Origin: Jeotgalibacillus alimentarius
GTDB lineage: Bacteria; Bacillota; Bacilli; Bacillales; Jeotgalibacillaceae
Direction: 5' to 3'
Assembly (NCBI RefSeq): GCF_000829445.1
Contig: NZ_JXRQ01000015.1
Location: 310,001-374,000, forward strand
DNA length: 64,000 nt
The first letter of the stretch is position 1; each line of letters starts with the position of its first letter. The notes under the pieces were generated by a model. The model was not told the DNA's origin, searched no databases, and saw nothing but the letters and a program-made list of their open reading frames with translations. A program made the translations under genes and the position numbers. This document shows positions 1 to 8,391 of the stretch, in pieces.

Positions 1-1255
1 AGCTATAAATAGAAAGAAAACGAAAACTCCTGTATCGTAATTGTTGACGAGACAAACCACGAGAGGAGCTTTCGTTTTGTGTACTCATCTTAACAAACCT
101 CATGATTTTTTACCAATTCATTTTTCTGTTTTTCCTACTGTTCAACCGAATGTGGTGCGGGTAGAGACGTCTCCACAAAGTATTTTATGTCCAGAATGTC
201 ATGGTCCAACCCATCGTCACGGTCTGCTTCCACGGATGGTTCGCCATAGTTATTCCTTTCATGCAGGTGTGATCTGGCTTTCGATTGACGTATTAAGACT
301 GCGCTGTCCTGACTGCGAATTGACATTCACACATGACTTTGAACTGGGATTACAGAGAAAGAGCACTTTTTTCTTCCGAAAAAGTATCGTAGATCGGTGC
401 CATGGGCGTCCGCTGAGTCAGGTGGCAAAAGAATATGACATTGCCTATACCACACTTGAGCGCTGGTATTATCTTATGACGGCAGAGGATGTAAAAGCGC
501 GTATTCGCTCAGCTAAGCGAATCTGTATTGATGAATTCGCCTTGCGGAAAGGGCATTACTATGCGATTGCCGCCCTTGATGCGGATACGGGACAAGTACT
601 CTATATTGAAACAGGACGGAATAAAGAAACGGTTGAATCAGTCTTGAATGCGATCGGGCAAAAAGCGCAAACCGTCATTACTGATACGGCAGCCTTTATG
701 GCGAAAGCCATTCAAACGGTATTGCCGGAAGCTGAACATGTGTTAGATCGTTTTCATCTGATTCAGTTTTGTACCGAAGCACTTCGCAGAAGAAGAAAAT
801 ATCTGATTGAAGCCAAGTCTCATTTTAAATCCCGTTTTATCGATCGGTGCCTATCCATTCCGCCGGAAGATTTAACGGAGGAAGAACAGGGTTTTGTCAG
901 AGAGTGGCTGGAAGAAGACTGGCATACAAAGACGCTCTACTACTTTCTCCAACACGTTCGTTTTGTCCTGAAATCCAATCAATTCATTCAGGCAAAAAGA
1001 AGATTTGATGAGTTAATTCAACGCTTTAGCTTTCACAGTTGCGGTGCAGTTGCCAGAATCATTAAAACATTTACACAGCGATATGAAGCATTTTTAGACA
1101 CAATTATTTCTCCTTATTCGAATGGAATTATGGAGGGAACAAACAACAAAATTAAACTGATTAAACGCCGCGGTTATGGGTATCGCAATGAACAAAACCT
1201 GTTTCATCGCATTTGTTTAGAAACAGGTTCCCACGACTTTTGGTGATGAACCAAA
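1..1255 (+). mobile_element. ISL3-family insertion sequence, left end at or beyond the window edge
   Basis: The element is defined by its transposase gene. Its right boundary lies a few bases after the transposase stop, because bioB coding sequence starts at 1259. I could not match terminal inverted repeats between the first bases of the window and the bases after the stop, so both ends are approximate and the left end may be outside the window. Confidence 0.6.
77..1246 (+). CDS. ISL3-family transposase
   Basis: DDE-type transposase of the ISL3 family, about 389 residues. The N-terminal part has a zinc-finger-like CPEC...CPDC arrangement and a helix-turn-helix region. The catalytic domain shows the ISL3 features: 'CIDEFALRKGHYY' with the first acidic residue, 'VITDTAAFM' with the second, 'DRFHLIQ', and a C-terminal 'NGIMEGTNNKIKLIKRRGYGYRN' block with the glutamate (given here only as motif). 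The frame is open from 41 (TTG), but TTG at 77 has an AGGAG about 8 bases upstream and gives an N-terminus MCTHLNKPHDF usual for the family, so I prefer it. Intact, so it may be active. Confidence 0.9.
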   Translation: MCTHLNKPHDFLPIHFSVFPTVQPNVVRVETSPQSILCPECHGPTHRHGLLPRMVRHSYSFHAGVIWLSIDVLRLRCPDCELTFTHDFELGLQRKSTFFFRKSIVDRCHGRPLSQVAKEYDIAYTTLERWYYLMTAEDVKARIRSAKRICIDEFALRKGHYYAIAALDADTGQVLYIETGRNKETVESVLNAIGQKAQTVITDTAAFMAKAIQTVLPEAEHVLDRFHLIQFCTEALRRRRKYLIEAKSHFKSRFIDRCLSIPPEDLTEEEQGFVREWLEEDWHTKTLYYFLQHVRFVLKSNQFIQAKRRFDELIQRFSFHSCGAVARIIKTFTQRYEAFLDTIISPYSNGIMEGTNNKIKLIKRRGYGYRNEQNLFHRICLETGSHDFW

Positions 1256-1258
1256 AAA

Positions 1259-2287
1259 ATGACAAAATGGATGAAACTTGCAGAAAGAGTGCTCGATGGA
1301 GAGGAAGTTACAACATCAGAGGCCATTTCGATCTTAGAATGTCCAGATGACGATGTATTGTTATTGATGCATGGCGCTTTTAAAATAAGAAAGTACTATT
1401 ATGGAAAAAAAGTAAAGCTTAATATGATTATTAATGCGAAGTCCGGGCTGTGCCCTGAAAATTGTGGCTATTGCTCTCAATCTTCCATTTCAACAGCACC
1501 CATTGAATCGTACATCATGATAAACAAAGATAAGCTTGTTGAAGGGGCGAAGCGCGCTCACAGCTTAAACATCGGAACATACTGTATTGTTGCCAGTGGC
1601 AGAGGTCCATCTAATCGTGATGTTGACCAGGTGTCTGAGGCAGTAAAAGAAATAAAAGAATCCTATGGACTAAAAGTATGCGCCTGCCTCGGATTATTAA
1701 AGCCGGAACAAGCGGAGCGACTAAAAGAAGCAGGCGTAGATCGCTATAATCATAATATCAATACTTCTGAGAGTAACCATCCAAACATTACAACTTCACA
1801 TACATACGATGATCGAGTCAATACAGTGAAAACAGCTAAAAGTTCCGGGCTTTCTCCGTGTTCAGGAGTCATTGTAGGGATGAGGGAAACGAAGCAGGAT
1901 GTAGTTGATATGGCACGCAGCTTAAAAGTACTGGACGCAGATTCAATACCGGTCAACTTTTTGCATGCGATTGACGGCACTCCGCTTGAAGGAGTAAAAG
2001 AGTTAACTCCGCTTTATTGCTTGAAAGTATTAGCGTTATTTCGTTTCATCAATCCAACCAAGGAAATTCGAATTTCAGGTGGGCGGGAAGTTAATCTTCG
2101 TTCATTACAGCCATTAGGGCTTTATGCAGCCAATTCAATCTTCGTCGGAGATTACTTAACAACTACGGGACAAGAAGAAAATAAGGACTATAAAATGCTG
2201 CTTGATTTAGGGTTTGAAATTGAGTCCGTAGAAGAAATGAAAGCTGGACTGGCAGTGGAGAATGATAAGTCAGTAAGGCAACCTTAA
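1259..2287 (+). CDS. bioB: biotin synthase
   Basis: Radical SAM enzyme that inserts sulfur into dethiobiotin, the last step of biotin synthesis. The Cx3Cx2C cluster motif is at residues 65, 69 and 72 (GLCPENCGYCSQ). The conserved blocks NxNTS, GxRE and 'ISGGREVNLR' follow. Length 342 matches the family (about 335 in B. subtilis, to which it is very similar from memory). It is solitary here, without bioA, D, F or W nearby. The insertion sequence ends about 12 bases before the ATG, so the native promoter and leader have been replaced. The only SD-like sequence is the GGTGA at the end of the transposase gene, which suggests read-through or coupled expression. Confidence 0.95.
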   Translation: MTKWMKLAERVLDGEEVTTSEAISILECPDDDVLLLMHGAFKIRKYYYGKKVKLNMIINAKSGLCPENCGYCSQSSISTAPIESYIMINKDKLVEGAKRAHSLNIGTYCIVASGRGPSNRDVDQVSEAVKEIKESYGLKVCACLGLLKPEQAERLKEAGVDRYNHNINTSESNHPNITTSHTYDDRVNTVKTAKSSGLSPCSGVIVGMRETKQDVVDMARSLKVLDADSIPVNFLHAIDGTPLEGVKELTPLYCLKVLALFRFINPTKEIRISGGREVNLRSLQPLGLYAANSIFVGDYLTTTGQEENKDYKMLLDLGFEIESVEEMKAGLAVENDKSVRQP

Positions 2288-2298
2288 TCTCAACTGCT

Positions 2299-2340
2299 CT
2301 TTGTTCAGACTGAATTGAACAAAGATTGCGTGCTTTTTGT
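2299..2340 (+). terminator. probable terminator after bioB
   Basis: Perfect 9-base inverted repeat CTTTGTTCA / TGAACAAAG (2299-2307 and 2316-2324). A T-rich stretch follows after a short gap (gcTTTTTgtcTTT), so termination may be weak. Confidence 0.5.
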
Positions 2341-2420
2341 CTTTAGTAATGGATTGGGAACCATAGGTTTTGCTAATCTTACAGTAATGTCAGACAGATA
2401 TAAGCTTACAGGAGGGGCAC

Positions 2421-2552
2421 TTACTCAAATAAAAAAATTCCTGTCCGTTCTTTAAGTACCAACATGGGCAAATGTGGTACGGCCTCTCCCTGATTAATTA
2501 CCATGTACAGACCAGGGCTAAGTTTGCCCATTTTAGTTGGCGGCTTGACAGA
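2421..2552 (-). other. short unrecognised reading frame, possibly a gene remnant
   Basis: Downstream of the small lipoprotein, on the same strand, a frame stays open to a TGA/TAA-bounded end near 2421. It encodes a plausible short product with 'KLSPGLYMVINQGEAVPHLPM'-like composition (Gly/Pro turn, hydrophobic strand). There is no convincing ribosome binding site. I do not recognise it; it could be the tail of a lost gene. Confidence 0.25.
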
Positions 2553-2592
2553 GTTATGTGCTGAATTTATAAAAAGTTCTATGCGTTCGCAA

Positions 2593-2763
2593 TTAGTTTT
2601 CTGGATTAGGATCGTTTTCATCCACACTATCATTGTCTGGATCTTCAAAAGGTTCTTCTACTTCTTCCTCAAACTCTTCTGCAGTATCTGGTTCAGCGTT
2701 ACATCCAACCAACGCAGCAGATAAAAATACACCTGTTAGCATAAGAAGCCATTTTTTATTCAT
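2593..2763 (-). CDS. small acidic lipoprotein, 56 aa
   Basis: Short gene with ATG at 2763 and a clear AAAGGAG upstream. The product starts MNKKWLLMLTGVFLS, with a lipobox LVGC ending at Cys21. After acylation only about 36 residues remain, almost entirely Glu/Asp/Pro/Asn (EEFEEEVEEPFEDPDND). It is therefore a membrane-anchored, strongly acidic tail. Function unknown. Such acidic tails can bind cations, but that is inference. Confidence 0.75.
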   Translation of the reverse strand: MNKKWLLMLTGVFLSAALVGCNAEPDTAEEFEEEVEEPFEDPDNDSVDENDPNPEN

Positions 2764-2957
2764 TGTTATTCTCCTTTCTTAGTATATTGACTTTTAAGCC
2801 TTCACTTATCATTTAACAGATAAAATTAATATATACAATTTTAAAGAGGGCTGAGGGAAGCCTGTTCAGCTTATTGCGTTTCTTTCTCGTACCTCATTAC
2901 ATCTAATGATTTATTTGGCATGCATTCAGCAAAAAGAACATCTTTTCTCATTGTGAA

Positions 2958-3137
2958 ATGACTAAACCAGCTGTTCATTTGACAGCTATTGATAAGTATA
3001 GACTCAATTCTACGCAACTCCACTTCAATATTTCTGGCATACAGGGAATGTTTAAAACTTCAAAAAGAAATAATCCCGAAAACCCCTTTAGAATTAGAGA
3101 GGATAAAAAGGAAGAACTTGAACGGCTTTTTCTTTAA
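2958..3137 (+). other. possible 59-aa reading frame or gene remnant
   Basis: An ATG frame of 59 codons ends with a charged helix-like tail (NPFRIREDKKEELERLFL) typical of real proteins. The frame is also open further upstream, back to a TGA near 2908. There is no good ribosome binding site. Likely the 3' remnant of a decayed gene; the rest of 2765-3270 shows nothing else I can name. Confidence 0.3.
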
Positions 3138-3270
3138 GAAGGGCTGAAATTTTACCTGCTGTCTTAAAGGATCTAAACGAAAAGTGGTTGCTTCCCAAAA
3201 AGTATTTACTAATAAATAATATAATGGGGAAAATAAGCGAGAAAATTTATGGAGAACTTAAGTTGATAAA

Positions 3271-4032
3271 ATGCCAATATTAGATGTGAACGGCTGTAAC
3301 TTGTACTATTCAGTGAAAGGTGAGGGGGTTCTCATTGTTTTTATTCATCCACCCGTCCTTACAAGTTTTAATTTCCACTATCAATTAGAAGAATTATCTC
3401 AATCATTTAAAGTCATTACTTTCGATATTAGAGGTCATGGGGAAAGTCAGTACTCAAAAAAAACTGTCACCTATCCCCTGATTGTAGAAGATATTAAACA
3501 TCTTTTAGATCATCTGAACATAAATAAAGCCTTTATATGCGGATATTCGACTGGCGGCTCAATCGTATTGGAATATTTACTTAATTCCTCAGACCGGGCT
3601 CTTGGAGGCATTGTCATAGGTGGGATGTCTGAAGTAAACACATTCAATCTAAAGGGGAAAATTAATTTAGGAGCTTTTCTTGCAGCAAAAGGAGCCGTTC
3701 CTCTGCTTGCGTTCGCGATTTCATGGGGGAATTGCAATAAGCGAAAGCTGTTTCTAAAGCTGGATCAAGAAGCCCGAAAAGGAAATAAAAGAAATATCGA
3801 ACAGTATTTCCGCTACAGTCTCCATTATAACTGTACCCGTCAACTGAATAAAATCGACCTTCCTATTTTGCTGGTCTATGGCAGTAAAGATAAATCATTT
3901 TATTCATATGCCAGAATACTGCATAAAAAATTACCCAGGAATAAATTAATATTCTTTAATGCAAAGCATCAAATCCCTACGAAAGCTGCAACTGAGTTAA
4001 ATGAAATGATCAGTCAATTTGTCAAAACATAA
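3271..4032 (+). CDS. alpha/beta hydrolase
   Basis: Alpha/beta-hydrolase fold protein of 253 residues. Visible elements: HPP oxyanion-loop motif at 26-28, 'FDIRGHGES' at 51-59, nucleophile elbow GYSTGG with Ser93, acid Asp207 in 'YGSKDKS', and His233 in 'NAKHQ'. All triad residues are therefore present. No signal peptide, so probably a cytoplasmic esterase or hydrolase of unknown substrate. The ribosome binding site is weak, and an in-frame TAA lies just upstream of the ATG, which fixes the earliest start. Confidence 0.8.
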   Translation: MPILDVNGCNLYYSVKGEGVLIVFIHPPVLTSFNFHYQLEELSQSFKVITFDIRGHGESQYSKKTVTYPLIVEDIKHLLDHLNINKAFICGYSTGGSIVLEYLLNSSDRALGGIVIGGMSEVNTFNLKGKINLGAFLAAKGAVPLLAFAISWGNCNKRKLFLKLDQEARKGNKRNIEQYFRYSLHYNCTRQLNKIDLPILLVYGSKDKSFYSYARILHKKLPRNKLIFFNAKHQIPTKAATELNEMISQFVKT

Positions 4033-4110
4033 ATGGGGTTTGCGCTAATGGCGGTGAATGTAAAAAACTTCACCGCCAAAAGGGCAATATAAGCTCTTGT
4101 CGCCTAAAAT

Positions 4111-4169
4111 ACAAACAGAAAAAAGACTTTAATCATCTTTTCAGATGATTAAAGCTTTTTTCTGTTTGT
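4111..4169. terminator. bidirectional terminator
   Basis: Very long near-perfect hairpin (about 27 bases per arm) starting ACAAACAGAAAAAAG and ending CTTTTTTCTGTTTGT. It has A-runs on the left arm and T-runs on the right, so it can end both the hydrolase gene and the convergent SDR gene. Confidence 0.9.
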
Positions 4170-4199
4170 GCTGGTTTAGTCCCAGTCTCATCATATGAA

Positions 4200-4916
4200 T
4201 TAAATTAATCGTGCACCACCATCAATATCAACAACAGATCCAGTTGTAAAACCATTTTTTGCTAAGTAAACGTAAGATTGCGCGATGTCTTCAGGCTGTG
4301 CAATACGTTTTACAGGAAGCTGGTCAGCAATTCCTTTGAACATGCCTTCACGTTGATCTTCCGGCATTCCTGCGTATATCGGTGTATCTACAATACCTGG
4401 TGATACAACATTTACGCGCATTGGTGATAGCTCAATAGCCAGTCCTCTTACTAAACCATCAACCGCAGAATTAATTGCTGCTAATGTAGATGCTCCCTGA
4501 GGTGGGCGTTGACCATACACGCCTGATGTAAGCGTGATGGAACTCTCATCATTTAAGTAAGGGAGGGCGGCAAGAACCGTAGCATATTGACCCCAGAACT
4601 TACTGTCGAATGCTTCTTTCGCATTTTCAACCGGCAGCTCTTTAAATAGTCCCATGGTTCCTTCGCCAGCAGTTACTACCAAGTGATCAAAATTCCCTAC
4701 ATTCTTAAAGAAGTCAGCTACACTCTCGTCGTTACGAAAATCCAGCTCGTATCCTTCTACATCCTGACCCAGCAAATTCTTTGCCTCATCAAGCCTGGCA
4801 GAAGAACGGCTTGCAATTACTACTTGAGCAGATTCTTCTAAAAATGCTTTGGCAGTAGCCAGACCGATCCCTGAAGTACCACCGACGACAACAACGCGTT
4901 TTCCTTGTAATGACAT
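4200..4916 (-). CDS. SDR-family oxidoreductase lacking the usual Tyr/Lys pair
   Basis: Short-chain dehydrogenase/reductase fold of 238 residues with an N-terminal NAD(P) motif GGTSGIG (residues 11-17). The usual NNAG is replaced by 'VTAGEG'. Where YxxxK is expected after the catalytic Ser, the sequence reads 'GASTLAAINSAVDGL', so the Tyr and Lys are absent. The C-terminal 'VVDIDGGARLI' is normal. Start placed at 4916, where AGGAGG lies 7 bases upstream; the longer frame from 4958 lacks one. It is the last gene of the Rrf2/quinone-reductase cluster. It may be a degenerate-site SDR that reduces poorly or binds only. Confidence 0.8.
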   Translation of the reverse strand: MSLQGKRVVVVGGTSGIGLATAKAFLEESAQVVIASRSSARLDEAKNLLGQDVEGYELDFRNDESVADFFKNVGNFDHLVVTAGEGTMGLFKELPVENAKEAFDSKFWGQYATVLAALPYLNDESSITLTSGVYGQRPPQGASTLAAINSAVDGLVRGLAIELSPMRVNVVSPGIVDTPIYAGMPEDQREGMFKGIADQLPVKRIAQPEDIAQSYVYLAKNGFTTGSVVDIDGGARLI

Positions 4917-4997
4917 GAAATAGCCTCCTGTATCATCAGTATTTTTAATTGACAACAAGATGTTTATTTCCGAAAAGGACCTGATTTATTCTTCAAT

Positions 4998-5861
4998 TTA
5001 TGCCTTTAATGCTTCTTGAACCAATTTTTTCAATGGTGTAGGTTGTCCGATAAGACTTGTTAAATCATTTGAAGTTTTATTCGTTTCCCCAGCTGCAATG
5101 GAATGGTAAATACCTGCAATTAGTTCAGCTACTGGGGCAGGTAATCCAACGTTGCCAAGATAATCCTTCATTTCATCAAAAGATACCTTTTTATGTGAAA
5201 CTTGTTTACCTGAAACCTCGGAAACAACTTCAGCCAGCTCATCGAAAGTCCAAGGTGATGGATTGACAAGGTTGTATGATTTATTTTCATGTCCTTCTCC
5301 CGTTAATACAGCAGCAGCAGCTAATGCAAGATCTTCACGGCTTACGGCATTTAGCTTGCCATCACCTGTGTTTGTTACTAACTCACCAGTTGCTACTGAT
5401 CCAGCTAAGCTTTCATCAATGAATACATCTGAATAAAGTGAATTACGTAAGAATGTATAGGGTACGCCAGTTGAACGAATCGCATACTCTGTTGCCATAT
5501 GGACATAGGCAAGTTCGATTTGGGATGTTTCACCAAATGCATAACCTGTGTAAGCGATGTGTTTTACACCAGCATCTCGTGCAGCCTGGACAACATTTGC
5601 ATGTTGACGGATACGAAGAGTATTATCAGAATCCGGTCCTGAAACAAAAAGAACTTTTGAAGCACCTTCAAACGATGATTTCATCGACTCATAGTCCATG
5701 TAATCACCATGACGGACTTCTACACCCAATTCGGCAAGCGCATTCGCTTTTTCTACATTACGAACGCTCGCAATAATTTCACTTGCAGGAATAGTTTTTA
5801 ATAGTTCTTGAATAACACGGTTCCCATAATGACCTGTTGCACCAGTAATAACGATTGACAT
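4998..5861 (-). CDS. QorB-type NAD(P)H:quinone oxidoreductase (NmrA-like SDR)
   Basis: 287-residue atypical SDR with the glycine motif GATGHYG at 7-13 and 'SVRNVEKA' after the second strand. It follows the E. coli QorB (YtfG) pattern closely, including 'LRNSLYSD' and 'GDGKLNAVSREDLA', by recall. The QorB family reduces quinones with NADPH and senses redox state. Encoded between an Rrf2 regulator and a second SDR on the same strand, with a putative operator directly upstream. This suggests a quinone or electrophile response, which is inference. Confidence 0.82.
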   Translation of the reverse strand: MSIVITGATGHYGNRVIQELLKTIPASEIIASVRNVEKANALAELGVEVRHGDYMDYESMKSSFEGASKVLFVSGPDSDNTLRIRQHANVVQAARDAGVKHIAYTGYAFGETSQIELAYVHMATEYAIRSTGVPYTFLRNSLYSDVFIDESLAGSVATGELVTNTGDGKLNAVSREDLALAAAAVLTGEGHENKSYNLVNPSPWTFDELAEVVSEVSGKQVSHKKVSFDEMKDYLGNVGLPAPVAELIAGIYHSIAAGETNKTSNDLTSLIGQPTPLKKLVQEALKA

Positions 5862-5908
5862 GTAAAATTCCTACCCTTCTATTTGCAGATTATTTCAAGA
5901 GGTCTTAG

Positions 5909-5927
5909 TGTAACCAGTATTGTTACA
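5909..5927. promoter_or_regulatory. putative Rrf2-type operator upstream of the QorB-like gene
   Basis: Palindrome TGTAAC-N7-GTTACA in the 86-base gap between the regulator gene and the QorB-like gene. The same half-sites with the same spacing occur upstream of the regulator itself at 6400-6418. Confidence 0.65.
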
Positions 5928-5947
5928 ACTAGTATAAAAAAATAGCT

Positions 5948-6382
5948 CTAAATAGAGCCGGTCTTCTCTTTAAGTTCAGACACCAATTGTTTGAGTGTGA
6001 CTTGATCCAATTCGTGCTCCATGGCAGATTGTGCCTGCAGCATCTTTGTCCGAAAAACAGACTCAATATTTGCGCCTACCGGACACCTTGGATTGGTTTC
6101 ATCATGACAATTGAAAATATGTTCATGATCTGCAACTTCAACTGCTCTATACACATCCAGTAAAGTAATCTCATCAAGTTCCTTTTGTAAATAAGTACCT
6201 CCTGCACCGGCACGTACATGCACCAACCCGGCTTTCTTCAACATCCCAATAATACGGCGAATAATGACGGGGTTCGTATTGACGCTTTCAGCAATGAAAT
6301 CAGAAGTACATGAAGTTGGACTTAATGCAACCAGCGATAAAATATGTACAGAGATGGAATAACGGCTGCTAAATTTTTTCAT
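5948..6382 (-). CDS. Rrf2-family transcriptional regulator
   Basis: 144-residue Rrf2 winged-helix regulator, nearest in feel to B. subtilis YwnA. N-terminus MKKFSSRYSISVHIL, recognition helix region 'NTNPVIIRRIIGMLKKAGLV', then wing 'RAGAGGTYL'. Two Cys remain in 'FNCHDETNPRCPVG', fewer than the three of Fe-S Rrf2 proteins, so a thiol or metal sensor is more likely than a classical cluster (inference). Start at 6382 is set by GAGGGTGA about 7 bases upstream. First gene of the cluster with the QorB-like and SDR genes; matching palindromes suggest autoregulation. Confidence 0.85.
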   Translation of the reverse strand: MKKFSSRYSISVHILSLVALSPTSCTSDFIAESVNTNPVIIRRIIGMLKKAGLVHVRAGAGGTYLQKELDEITLLDVYRAVEVADHEHIFNCHDETNPRCPVGANIESVFRTKMLQAQSAMEHELDQVTLKQLVSELKEKTGSI

Positions 6383-6399
6383 ACAAGTCACCCTCTCGA

Positions 6400-6418
6400 T
6401 GTAATCATTATAGTTACA
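6400..6418. promoter_or_regulatory. putative autoregulatory operator of the Rrf2 gene
   Basis: On the minus strand it reads TGTAAC-N7-ATTACA, the same 6-7-6 architecture as the site at 5909-5927. It lies about 20 bases upstream of the regulator start codon. Confidence 0.65.
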
Positions 6419-6646
6419 ACGGATAATGGAAGTCAAAGAATTAGCTTGAAGAGAAGGAAAGGGAAAGTTTTGAGAGTATTCAGGGTATTTTTCCGGACCA
6501 GTGGGATCTGATCAATATTATATTAATCATTTTATAACTTTGATATGAGCACCAAAAAGAATCTGTAAAAATGATCCCTGTTCGGAAGTTGAGAAAGATA
6601 ATATTGCTTTTGTTCGAATACTAGACTGTTTGGCTTTAGGTAATAG

Positions 6647-6689
6647 AAAAAACACCCTCCGATTAACAGCACTAATTGGAGGGTGTTTT
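6647..6689. terminator. bidirectional terminator
   Basis: Stem AAACACCCTCCgATTA / TAATtGGAGGGTGTTT with A-run before and T-run after. It lies just downstream of the lipoprotein gene ending at 6695. The rest of 6437-6646 shows no gene. Confidence 0.85.
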
Positions 6690-6694
6690 CACAA

Positions 6695-7180
6695 TTATTC
6701 AGTTCTCAAACCACTGATCGTCTCAGATTCAACCACCTGTACAAATGATTCACCATTGTGTTCATAATTGATAATGATATGCCGGTCCGGATTCTCTTGA
6801 ACGTCAGAAAGTAGAACTTCCAAAATAATTCTGCCATCGTCCGTCCACTCGAATCCTTCAATCTCCTCAGTCATCCCGATATCATCTCTTGCATAGACAC
6901 CACTCTTTTTATCGGGAGCCGCCCCGAAAAATTCATAAGCGATTCTATCAATATCAAATGTGACTTCTTCATCATTCGCCTTCATTATCGTAACATCTTC
7001 GATGGTTACGCCCTCAGCCCCCTCGAGACTTGTAGGAACCACAATGAAATAAGACTCCCCATTTTCAAATTCAGATGTAGAAATATTGGCGATTGAGAGA
7101 TCAATCCTGTTCGATTCTTCCGTTGGTGAGCAACCGGTCGACAGTAAAATCGCAACGAAGAATATAAATAGTTTTCGAAT
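6695..7180 (-). CDS. lipoprotein of unknown function, apparent ATT start
   Basis: About 161 residues. The obvious signal peptide RKLFIFFVAILLSTGC ends in a lipobox (STGC), so the protein must start close to 7180. The only codon there is ATT, immediately after the TAA of the upstream SDR gene, with GAGGAAGAAGGA 7 bases before it. A downstream GTG at 7042 would remove the signal peptide. The mature part is acidic and strand-rich ('DIDRIAYEFFGAAPDKKSG') with no domain I recognise. Translationally coupled to the SDR gene in the same frame. Confidence 0.7.
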   Translation of the reverse strand: MRKLFIFFVAILLSTGCSPTEESNRIDLSIANISTSEFENGESYFIVVPTSLEGAEGVTIEDVTIMKANDEEVTFDIDRIAYEFFGAAPDKKSGVYARDDIGMTEEIEGFEWTDDGRIILEVLLSDVQENPDRHIIINYEHNGESFVQVVESETISGLRTE

Positions 7181-7945
7181 TTAATTATCCTTCTTCCTCG
7201 AAGTATACTGATACACAGGCCCTACCAACTCAAACTCATAACTCTCACTATTCACCTTCCCAAGAATCTGCTCACTATCATAAAGCTCTAACATAAACCC
7301 AGCCATCTCTTTCGCAGTATGGAATTTCTGCACGTTGTCACTGTAACTGAACTCATCAATCTCCCGTGCAGTCTTCACGAATTCGGTTTCTGTCATAGAA
7401 GGTGCCAGTATTTTAACTTTCAGGGCAGCTCCGTTATCCTGTAGCTCCTGGGCAAGTCCTTCTGTAAATGCGCTTACGTAAAACTTAGTCGCAGCGTATG
7501 TAACTGCATTTGGGACAATTCTGTAGCCTAAATCTGATGACACATTGATCAGCTGTGTGCCTTCCTGATTAGCATAATCATGTGCATAAAGGGTGGATAG
7601 GGTAGTGAGTGCTTCAGCATTTACACGAAGCATCTTTTCAGTTTTCTTTACATCCTGTTCAGCGACTGCCGAGCTGTTTCCAAAGCCGGCGTTGTTCACG
7701 AAGGTTTCAATGTCGTATTCTTTAAGACTCTCGTATAACGCATGAACCTGGTCGCTTTCAGAAAGGTCTGTTGGTCTAATGATGACGTCGAGATCAGCGT
7801 TCATACTTTGAATTTTTTCTTTAAGATTATTGAGCTCAGCTTCCCGTCTTGCCACAAGAATCAGGTTTTTGTCGCGGGATGCAAAAGCGAGTGCAGCTTC
7901 GTAGCCAATTCCCGAGCTTGCGCCTGTGATCACTGTATACTTCAT
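7181..7945 (-). CDS. SDR-family NAD(P)-dependent oxidoreductase
   Basis: 254-residue classical SDR. TGASSGIG at 7-14 binds the cofactor, 'VARREAEL' with Arg suggests NADP preference, NNAG is at about 88-91, and the active site shows 'NVSSDLG' followed by YAATK. The intact Ser-Tyr-Lys set indicates a working dehydrogenase or reductase; substrate unknown. It resembles the YqjQ/DltE-type family. Directly followed by the lipoprotein gene without spacing. Confidence 0.88.
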   Translation of the reverse strand: MKYTVITGASSGIGYEAALAFASRDKNLILVARREAELNNLKEKIQSMNADLDVIIRPTDLSESDQVHALYESLKEYDIETFVNNAGFGNSSAVAEQDVKKTEKMLRVNAEALTTLSTLYAHDYANQEGTQLINVSSDLGYRIVPNAVTYAATKFYVSAFTEGLAQELQDNGAALKVKILAPSMTETEFVKTAREIDEFSYSDNVQKFHTAKEMAGFMLELYDSEQILGKVNSESYEFELVGPVYQYTSRKKDN

Positions 7946-8109
7946 CTGAATCCCTCCATTGAAATGTATTATGATGCTTCTCTTATCGTACTGTTAAGAT
8001 TAACCAGAAAGCAAATGATGTGCAGGTGATATGATGTTTTTGAACACCACTGTTTCACCAGTTGAATAGCTGAATAGAAGAAGTATTTTCGCATAAGGAG
8101 ACGAATGTC

Positions 8110-8377
8110 ATGTCATCGTTTCATGAGAATCATCTGAAAAAAGTGGTGAACATCCCTAACCCGCTGTATCAATCAATACAGGGAAGGTACTTTGTCGGAC
8201 AGACGGAGCATATGCGTCTGGGTAAAGGGAAGAATAGGTGGGGCGGATAGATTAATCCGTCAATTTATCTTTCCGCCGGGTGGATCATATATTGTCTTTC
8301 TGGTTTCACAAAATAATGAAATGATCCAGGCGGAAGTTGCGTTCGGCTGGTTTGAAAAAAGGTCAGCCACATTATAG
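8110..8377 (+). pseudogene. small gene of unknown family with a frameshift
   Basis: ATG at 8110 follows AAGGAGACGA and opens a frame reading MSSFHENHLKKVVNIP through 'YFVGQTEHMRLGK', then hits TAG at once. A second frame overlapping it continues coherently as 'GRIGGADRLIRQFIF' to 'VAFGWFEKRSATL', ending at 8377. Joined by a one-base shift near 8225-8240, the two make a smooth protein of about 88 residues. The 3' end overlaps the terminator hairpin. I do not recognise the family. Confidence 0.6.
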
Positions 8378-8391
8378 GCTGACCTTTTTCA
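8354..8391. terminator. bidirectional terminator
   Basis: Stem AAAAAAGGTCAGCC / GGCTGACCTTTTT around an 8-base loop. It is shared by the convergent genes ending at 8377 and 8372, and its arms encode the last codons of both. Confidence 0.9.

Noticed and set aside
135-326. Long open frames antisense to real genes (for example inside the transposase, bioB, BCCT and YhgE genes)
   Set aside because: No ribosome binding sites, atypical composition, and complete overlap with well-supported genes.
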